Origin: Bacteroides sp. | GTDB taxonomy: Bacteria; Bacteroidota; Bacteroidia; Bacteroidales; Muribaculaceae | Length of the DNA stretch: 64,000 nucleotides | Reading direction: 5' to 3' | Assembly: GCA_014801945.1 (NCBI GenBank) | Contig: JAAVDF010000025.1 | Span: 1 to 64,000, forward strand | In this document: piece after piece, positions 58,592 through 64,000 of the stretch | How the letters are laid out: the number at the start of each line of letters is the position of its first letter | Numbering within the stretch: position 1 is the stretch's first letter | Notes under the pieces: model-generated | Told to the model about the DNA's origin: nothing | What the model saw: only the letters and a program-made list of their open reading frames with translations | The model's database searches: none | Translations under genes and position numbers: made by a program

Positions 58592-60337
58592 TCAATCGCC
58601 GAACAGAACCTTACGATCCCTCCGGGCTGCCGGTGCAACAATATCTTCCGGTATGAATCGCCAGTTTGTATCGACCTTTGGTGAAATAGAGCCACGCTTC
58701 TCTATCTCCTTGATGAGATAGTAGCGCAGATCTTTGTCAGTAGATGAGAGTATGCGGGATTTCAATTGGTCATGGGGAATACCTGCACCTTTCGTCAACA
58801 GATCTCCACCGCCATTGCCACGATAAGAATTGACAGCAACCTTATAGACCTTCCGAGTATCAAAGGGAGTGCCGTCACTCATGGAGATGATATTTATTTT
58901 CTCACCCTGAGGTTTAGTGACATCCACAGTATAATCTATACCTGACGCAGAGTCGAAATTATATGACGGATTGAGAAGCTTGGCATAATCTCCCTTAGCA
59001 GCTGTCTTTTCACCTGAGAAAAGCAAAAGATTATCATCAGCCGATTTCATCACATCAGTCCAAAGCGAATAGCTCATCTCAAGATAGTCCTTGATCTCCT
59101 GTCCGGTCATAGAAATTGTGTAGAGCATATTCTCATACTTATACAAAGTAAACATATCGCTCATGCGAAGGTCACCTTTCTTGATCAGTGCGTCGAATGA
59201 TAGCGGTGCAGCGAGTGAAATATCAGCTCCGGAGATAGCCAGTTGTAAATCATGCAGAAGCGTCATGAAAGCCGAGGGACCGAAATAGGCATCACGGACG
59301 GAGAAATCACCTTCGGAAGAACCAAGTCGGCGGCTGACGAACTCTTTGATTTCCTGCTGTTCGGGATGAAATGCCTGCATAAAGGCAGAGTCTGGTTTGA
59401 GATTATTAAGGGGTGTAAGCAATCCGCTCACCTTTTTATCCACAATCTTTCCATCGGCATTTCTCGTAAAGGTTACCTCACCCTCGGCAAGATAGCCGGC
59501 ACTATTGGCCGGATTCAGTATGACAGCCTTGGATTCAGGGTACTTGCCGTCAGTGGAATTATAAAGCGTGTGATCATGACCCATGAATATCATATCGAAT
59601 CCCGGCACTTGATCAGCCACAAGAAGCGAGGCATTTTCACGCCATTCACCCGTCATCTTCCCGGAATCATGACCTGAATGGAACAGTCCGACAAGAAGAT
59701 CAGGTTTTTCATTTTCGAGAATATAGGGAACCCACTTGCGCGCGCTTTCCACCATATCCTCAAATTCCAGTCCCGACCAAAGATTTTCAGGAAGCCACGC
59801 AGGGATGGCGGGAGTGAGAAGTCCGAGCACTACAACCTTGACTCCATCACGTTCGATCACGGCATAAGGCTGGAGATAGGGCTTGCCTGTCGAACGGTCA
59901 ACGACATTCGCTCCGAGGAGAGGAAGATTTCCAAGATCAGCACGGTAACGGTCATAAACGGCATGACCTGTCTCCACATCATGATTACCTATCGTCTGCG
60001 CGTCATACGAAAGGTAGTTCAGCATCCGTGCTGTCGGATGTGGGACATCTGTCTTGATAAAATTATAGTAATAAGCTGTCGGTTGTCCCTGAAGGATATC
60101 GCCGTTGTCAAGGAGAATTACACGGTCATTCCCCAAGGAGTCGCGCAACTGACGCACACGTGTGGCCACTCTTGCAAGTGATCCGTTTCCGGGTGTCATT
60201 TTTATAAAGTCATACGGAAAGAAATTTCCGTGAACGTCAGAAGTAGCTGCGATTTTAAACGTCAGCTCCTCGGCCGCAGTATTAGCCGCGCCGAGGAGTG
60301 ATGATGCAATGGTCATTGCCAAAATGTATTTTTTCAA
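58592..60337 (-). CDS. Bifunctional metallophosphatase/5'-nucleotidase
   Basis: Signal peptide; ATSDVHGNFFPYDF, LLDNGDILQGQPTAYY, TIGNHDVETG; C-terminal NSYRGNGGGDLLTKGAG. Confidence 0.93.
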   Translation of the reverse strand: MKKYILAMTIASSLLGAANTAAEELTFKIAATSDVHGNFFPYDFIKMTPGNGSLARVATRVRQLRDSLGNDRVILLDNGDILQGQPTAYYYNFIKTDVPHPTARMLNYLSYDAQTIGNHDVETGHAVYDRYRADLGNLPLLGANVVDRSTGKPYLQPYAVIERDGVKVVVLGLLTPAIPAWLPENLWSGLEFEDMVESARKWVPYILENEKPDLLVGLFHSGHDSGKMTGEWRENASLLVADQVPGFDMIFMGHDHTLYNSTDGKYPESKAVILNPANSAGYLAEGEVTFTRNADGKIVDKKVSGLLTPLNNLKPDSAFMQAFHPEQQEIKEFVSRRLGSSEGDFSVRDAYFGPSAFMTLLHDLQLAISGADISLAAPLSFDALIKKGDLRMSDMFTLYKYENMLYTISMTGQEIKDYLEMSYSLWTDVMKSADDNLLLFSGEKTAAKGDYAKLLNPSYNFDSASGIDYTVDVTKPQGEKINIISMSDGTPFDTRKVYKVAVNSYRGNGGGDLLTKGAGIPHDQLKSRILSSTDKDLRYYLIKEIEKRGSISPKVDTNWRFIPEDIVAPAARRDRKVLFGD

Positions 60338-60411
60338 AATATATATGATTATTGATTTTACAGTAGTCGAAATGCTGATTAAGTCTATAATGACTTACGT
60401 TCCAACCCCCG

Positions 60412-61185
60412 TCAGGGATTCGGTCCGGTGTAGAGTGCGCGGACCTTACCAACCGGCAATGAGCCTTCCACTTTCAAAGGTATTCTCTGTCCATCAGTAG
60501 AGATCCAGCCGGAAATAGGCTCAGAACTTTCAACACCTCTGCGGGTAAAAGTGAAATTTATATAGTATGCCGGATAGGACTGGCCATTTAAGCTCACATT
60601 CTGACGGCCCATATAAGTGATCCTCAGTTTTTCTTTCTTTGAACCAGAAAAGATATTGACTGTCACACCCTGTCCTTTTGACATATTATCGAAATCCAGA
60701 GTTCGGAGATAGAAGAACGAGCTGAGCATATCGACAGTCATACCCTGCGCCTCAAGATCGAGCGTTGAAGATGTAATCGGTTCACCGGGTGCTGAACGCT
60801 TATAGCGTACAGCCTCTGCGGTAAATGTATTACCGTCGCGCTGAAAATTAAGCACGTCCTTCTTGTACTTTCCATTCTCGTGGGCAATATAGACGTAGTT
60901 GATAGGAAAGAAACCGTCTTTCGTCATTGTGGAGTAAAGAGTGTCGCGCAACATATAGATACTGTTGGCCCACGGTGCGTTTTCAGCATAAAGGGCTGCC
61001 TTGTAACAATCGCCCTCATTTTGGAGCGACATGGTTGCGTAGCCTGCCACTTTATTAATGAAACCCCATTTATACATCACATCATAGGTCAGAGTTTCAT
61101 CCTCAAGTGCCACAGGGGTTGCCGCGTTTGCGGCTGAAGCAATGATGAACAAGCCGAAAAAGGCTCTAAAAAATTTATGTTTCAT
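60412..61185 (-). CDS. DUF3108-domain exported protein
   Basis: Signal peptide; DETLTYDVMYKWGFINKVAGYATMSL...PISGWISTDGQRIPLKVEGSLPVGKVRA; ATG at 61185. Confidence 0.82.
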   Translation of the reverse strand: MKHKFFRAFFGLFIIASAANAATPVALEDETLTYDVMYKWGFINKVAGYATMSLQNEGDCYKAALYAENAPWANSIYMLRDTLYSTMTKDGFFPINYVYIAHENGKYKKDVLNFQRDGNTFTAEAVRYKRSAPGEPITSSTLDLEAQGMTVDMLSSFFYLRTLDFDNMSKGQGVTVNIFSGSKKEKLRITYMGRQNVSLNGQSYPAYYINFTFTRRGVESSEPISGWISTDGQRIPLKVEGSLPVGKVRALYTGPNP

Positions 61186-61210
61186 ACAAAACCGTATTTG
61201 ATACGTTTTA

Positions 61211-61849
61211 TCAATCTGCCTTGAGTTCGCGGAATGGCAGAACCGAACGGTAGGACTGCTCGATGCGCTTATTGCGCCAGCACTTGCGGCATACGGCAAT
61301 ATAGCGGTCGTCGCCACCGATCTCTACCTGCTCTCCCTCCTCCACGAAATCTCCGTTACGGTCTATTCTTGCATTGATGATTGTCTTTCGGCCACATGTA
61401 CATGTCGATTTTATCTCATCAATAGTATCTGCAATTTCAAACAGACGGCGCGAACCTTCAAAAAGGTTACTCTTGAAGTCGGTACGCAGTCCATAGCAGA
61501 TGACATTGCTGCCGAAATCATCCACGACACGTGCAAGCTGATCTACCTGTTCCACTGTAAGAAACTGCGCTTCATCTACCAGAAACCAGTCGATGACAGC
61601 CTCCGATTCCTCCGACAACTGTCTTGCCATCTCATAAAGGTTTGTGTCATGATAGACCCATCTGCACTCACGCTGGATGCCGATACGCGACTTGATCACA
61701 TTGGTCAGGTCACGAGTATCGACCACCGGTTTCAGGCAGACATATTTCATGTGCCGTTCCTCAAAATTGTAGGCCGTTGTCAGAAGGATAGCGGTCTTTG
61801 CCGACCCCATCGTGCCGTAACGGAAATAAAGTTTACCTTTCCTGTTCAT
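61211..61849 (-). CDS. tdk: Thymidine kinase
   Basis: GKLYFRYGTMGSAKTAILL, LVDEAQFL, CTCGRKTIINARI...CRKC zinc cysteines. Confidence 0.92.
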   Translation of the reverse strand: MNRKGKLYFRYGTMGSAKTAILLTTAYNFEERHMKYVCLKPVVDTRDLTNVIKSRIGIQRECRWVYHDTNLYEMARQLSEESEAVIDWFLVDEAQFLTVEQVDQLARVVDDFGSNVICYGLRTDFKSNLFEGSRRLFEIADTIDEIKSTCTCGRKTIINARIDRNGDFVEEGEQVEIGGDDRYIAVCRKCWRNKRIEQSYRSVLPFRELKAD

Positions 61850-61894
61850 CTTTCCATGTATAAGATTTCACAGCAAAGGTAAGGATTTTTTTTC

Positions 61895-62500
61895 TTATTG
61901 CGGTGTGCCCTGACGGGTAAACACGCAATCCATATTACCGATCTCGAATTTCAGTAACGTGCCTTTGACCTTTACATCGTCGAGATGACGGATCGAGGAA
62001 TAGCGCACTTCCAAAGCCCGCTTCATATTTGAAGTTACAGCCTGCGCTACAGACGAACGCATTGTCTCTATCTCCGGGGTCTGCGTGCCTATCATGTTTC
62101 CCTCGGCCACAATCTGATCGGGATCGACCATGACATTTAGTGTGGCAGGATCAAGAGCGACAGTTATCTCATCGTCATCAATAGCGGTCCATGTGCCACT
62201 GATGGTCGAACGCGCGGAAGCTGTAAGCGTGAGAGGCTGCTCGATGCCTGTATCAGCCAATACCTGCGTTGAGATAGTCAGCATTCCGGCTATGGTTATG
62301 CTTCCGGTCTTACCACCATTTTCAGGTGCAGCGAAATCATAAGTCTCAAGAATAGTTGTTGAGGCAACTGAATTGTCCATAAAATTCTCAGGCGTACCGC
62401 TCCAAGAACCTTGGATATCTTTGGCCAGACGGCTGCTGCCGTCACATGACACAAGAGAAAGCGCTGCAAAAATGCAGGCTGAAGTGATCAAACCTTTCAT
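61895..62500 (-). CDS. Lipoprotein of unknown function
   Basis: Lipobox LVSC in MKGLITSACIFAALSLVSCDG. Confidence 0.7.
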   Translation of the reverse strand: MKGLITSACIFAALSLVSCDGSSRLAKDIQGSWSGTPENFMDNSVASTTILETYDFAAPENGGKTGSITIAGMLTISTQVLADTGIEQPLTLTASARSTISGTWTAIDDDEITVALDPATLNVMVDPDQIVAEGNMIGTQTPEIETMRSSVAQAVTSNMKRALEVRYSSIRHLDDVKVKGTLLKFEIGNMDCVFTRQGTPQ

Positions 62501-62680
62501 TGTCTTTAATTGTAGTTATTAACTATTTTTACCAAATAAACACTCATGTATTAAGATTAGTTTCGTGGCTATCGGAAAAAATGATTAATTTTGTGTGGCG
62601 GATATGGTCGTATGACCCTGTCAACAGGAGATTCCATATCCTTTTATCCCATTATCCAACAATTAAAAATCCAAGTCAAG

Positions 62681-63016
62681 GTGAGCGTCAACAAAGTCAT
62701 ACTTATAGGTAACGTGGGTGGCAATCCCGAAATCCGCTATATAGAATCGCGGCCTATAGCTACTATACGGCTTGCGACAAACGAGCGCGAACGCACACGC
62801 CCCGACGGAACAAAGATCCCTGAAAGAACGGAATGGCACACTATAATAATGTGGGATGCCGCGGCCGAGTTTGCCGAAAAATATATCCGCACAGGCACAC
62901 GCCTCTATGTGGAAGGGAAGATACGCTATCGGATATGGGAGGACCGTAATGCCATCAAGCGCACGGTAACAGAAATATATGTGGATAACTTCGAGTTGCT
63001 TGGAGCAGGGAAGTGA
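62681..63016 (+). CDS. ssb: Single-stranded DNA-binding protein
   Basis: VSVNKVILIGNVGGNPEIRYIES...ATNERERTRPDG...TEWHTIIMWDAAAEFAEKYIRTGTRLYVEGKIRYR; GTG start at 62681 fits the family N-terminus. Confidence 0.93.
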   Translation: MSVNKVILIGNVGGNPEIRYIESRPIATIRLATNERERTRPDGTKIPERTEWHTIIMWDAAAEFAEKYIRTGTRLYVEGKIRYRIWEDRNAIKRTVTEIYVDNFELLGAGK

Positions 63017-63062
63017 CGCTTCTCATCTACGGTTTTCTACCTGCCTTTCCCGCCTTGAGTTT

Positions 63063-63359
63063 TCAATCAAATAATGAAGGATAGGATTTACGCTGTCCCC
63101 GCCCGGTTGATGCATAGAAGCCGGCTGACATGTTAGGTTTAGCCTGCGTGTTGAGAACGACATTGTGTTGCTGTACCCACCCTTGGGTGCTGTTGCGTAT
63201 TCTTAATGTAACCACTCCTTTTGTCATTTCTGCCTGACTTTTGACATGACGGAGCACATCGCCCATTGACTCTGCACCACGCAGACTGGTCGAAAGAAGA
63301 GTCACACCGCTGCTGAGAGCGGTAACATAGAGGGTGTCTGTTCTATTGATAGCTGTCAT
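63063..63359 (-). CDS. Hypothetical small protein
   Basis: 98-aa ORF MTAINRTDTLYVTALSSGVTLLSTSLRGAESMGDVL; ATG at 63359. Confidence 0.5.
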   Translation of the reverse strand: MTAINRTDTLYVTALSSGVTLLSTSLRGAESMGDVLRHVKSQAEMTKGVVTLRIRNSTQGWVQQHNVVLNTQAKPNMSAGFYASTGRGQRKSYPSLFD

Positions 63360-63561
63360 AATCAGAATATTTATGGTTAAAATTACTCCGGAGAGATTAA
63401 TCTCCTGATTATAATGCAAATTTACCGTGATAGATGTGCCAACATTAAGCACACCAATTAAAATGAAGGTTAAAAAATCGTTATATACATGATTTTTTAT
63501 ATGTGATATGATGAACAGAGAATTTAATTGGGATGTTTGAATAAAAGCAACCCAACCTGTT

Positions 63562-64000
63562 ATGAGAAAAATAATTCACGTTTTGACTATTGCATGCGGA
63601 ATAATCTTCTGCTCAACTCAGATCTCATCCGCACAAAGCACCAATAGGGATCTTTTGAAACGAAATGTCCCTGACCGATGGATGTATGCCTCCGAAATGG
63701 AGCAGACTCTCCCTAGTGATGACCAGTGGTGGAAACGATTCAACGATCCGCTTCTTGACTCACTGATTTCCGTCGGTATGGACAATAATTTCAATGTACT
63801 GACAGCCCTCCACCGCATGGATATGGCAAAAGCCCAGATAAAAAGTGCGGAGGCGAGCTATTATCCTACCTTCGGACTCAGCGGAGGCTACACGAAAAGC
63901 CGCAGTGCAGGTGCAATGAGCGGCAGTAAAGTCACGTCAAGCAATTCGAGCTATTTCAATCTCGGAGCAAACATGCAGTGGGAAATCGACGTATTCGGAA
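63562..64000 (+). CDS. TolC/OprM-family outer membrane efflux protein, 3'-truncated by window edge
   Basis: Own translation: MRKIIHVLTIACGIIFCSTQISSA...DQWWKRFNDPLLDSLISVGMDNNFNVLTALHRMDMAKAQIKSAEASYYPTFGLSGGYTKS...NLGANMQWEIDVFG; not in the ORF track. Confidence 0.88.
   Translation, partial: MRKIIHVLTIACGIIFCSTQISSAQSTNRDLLKRNVPDRWMYASEMEQTLPSDDQWWKRFNDPLLDSLISVGMDNNFNVLTALHRMDMAKAQIKSAEASYYPTFGLSGGYTKSRSAGAMSGSKVTSSNSSYFNLGANMQWEIDVFG

Noticed and set aside
1-64000. CRISPR arrays, rRNA, tRNA, prophage, transposases, toxin-antitoxin or defence islands
   Set aside because: No regularly spaced repeats, tRNA-like folds, integrase/transposase or defence-gene signatures were seen. tRNAscan-SE, minced and DefenseFinder would be needed to exclude them fully.

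Overview
The window is a chromosomal segment from a Bacteroidota genome, most likely order Bacteroidales and possibly Muribaculaceae-like. This is inferred from the protein families and from repeated TTTG-N20-TAnnTTTG promoters. About 52 protein genes can be supported, mostly housekeeping: gcvPA(partial)-gcvPB-lpd, menD, radA, rlmD, topB, a TamL/TamB pair, dus, cdsA, a secreted GH13 amylase, ruvC, cstA, tatD, a prenyl synthase, rnr, gyrB, cdaA-folP, purT, tpiA, folE, a MATE transporter, nfnAB, floA, a PHP phosphatase, a 5'-nucleotidase, tdk and ssb. A TolC-family gene runs off the right edge. I saw no rRNA, tRNA, CRISPR array or intact mobile element. The most interesting material is: (i) an AmgK-like kinase fused to a RapZ C-terminal domain, overlapping a MurU-like nucleotidyltransferase; (ii) two intergenic regions with the layout of unannotated minus-strand ncRNAs, each bounded by a Bacteroidota-type promoter and a terminator-like hairpin (about 43.16-43.40 kb and 13.87-14.34 kb); (iii) a 21-bp perfect stem filling the gap between tamL and a cysteine-less TlpA-like gene, ending 8 nt before its start codon; (iv) a hemerythrin gene next to a LuxR regulator with a degenerate receiver. 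All assignments come from reading the sequence, with no database search.
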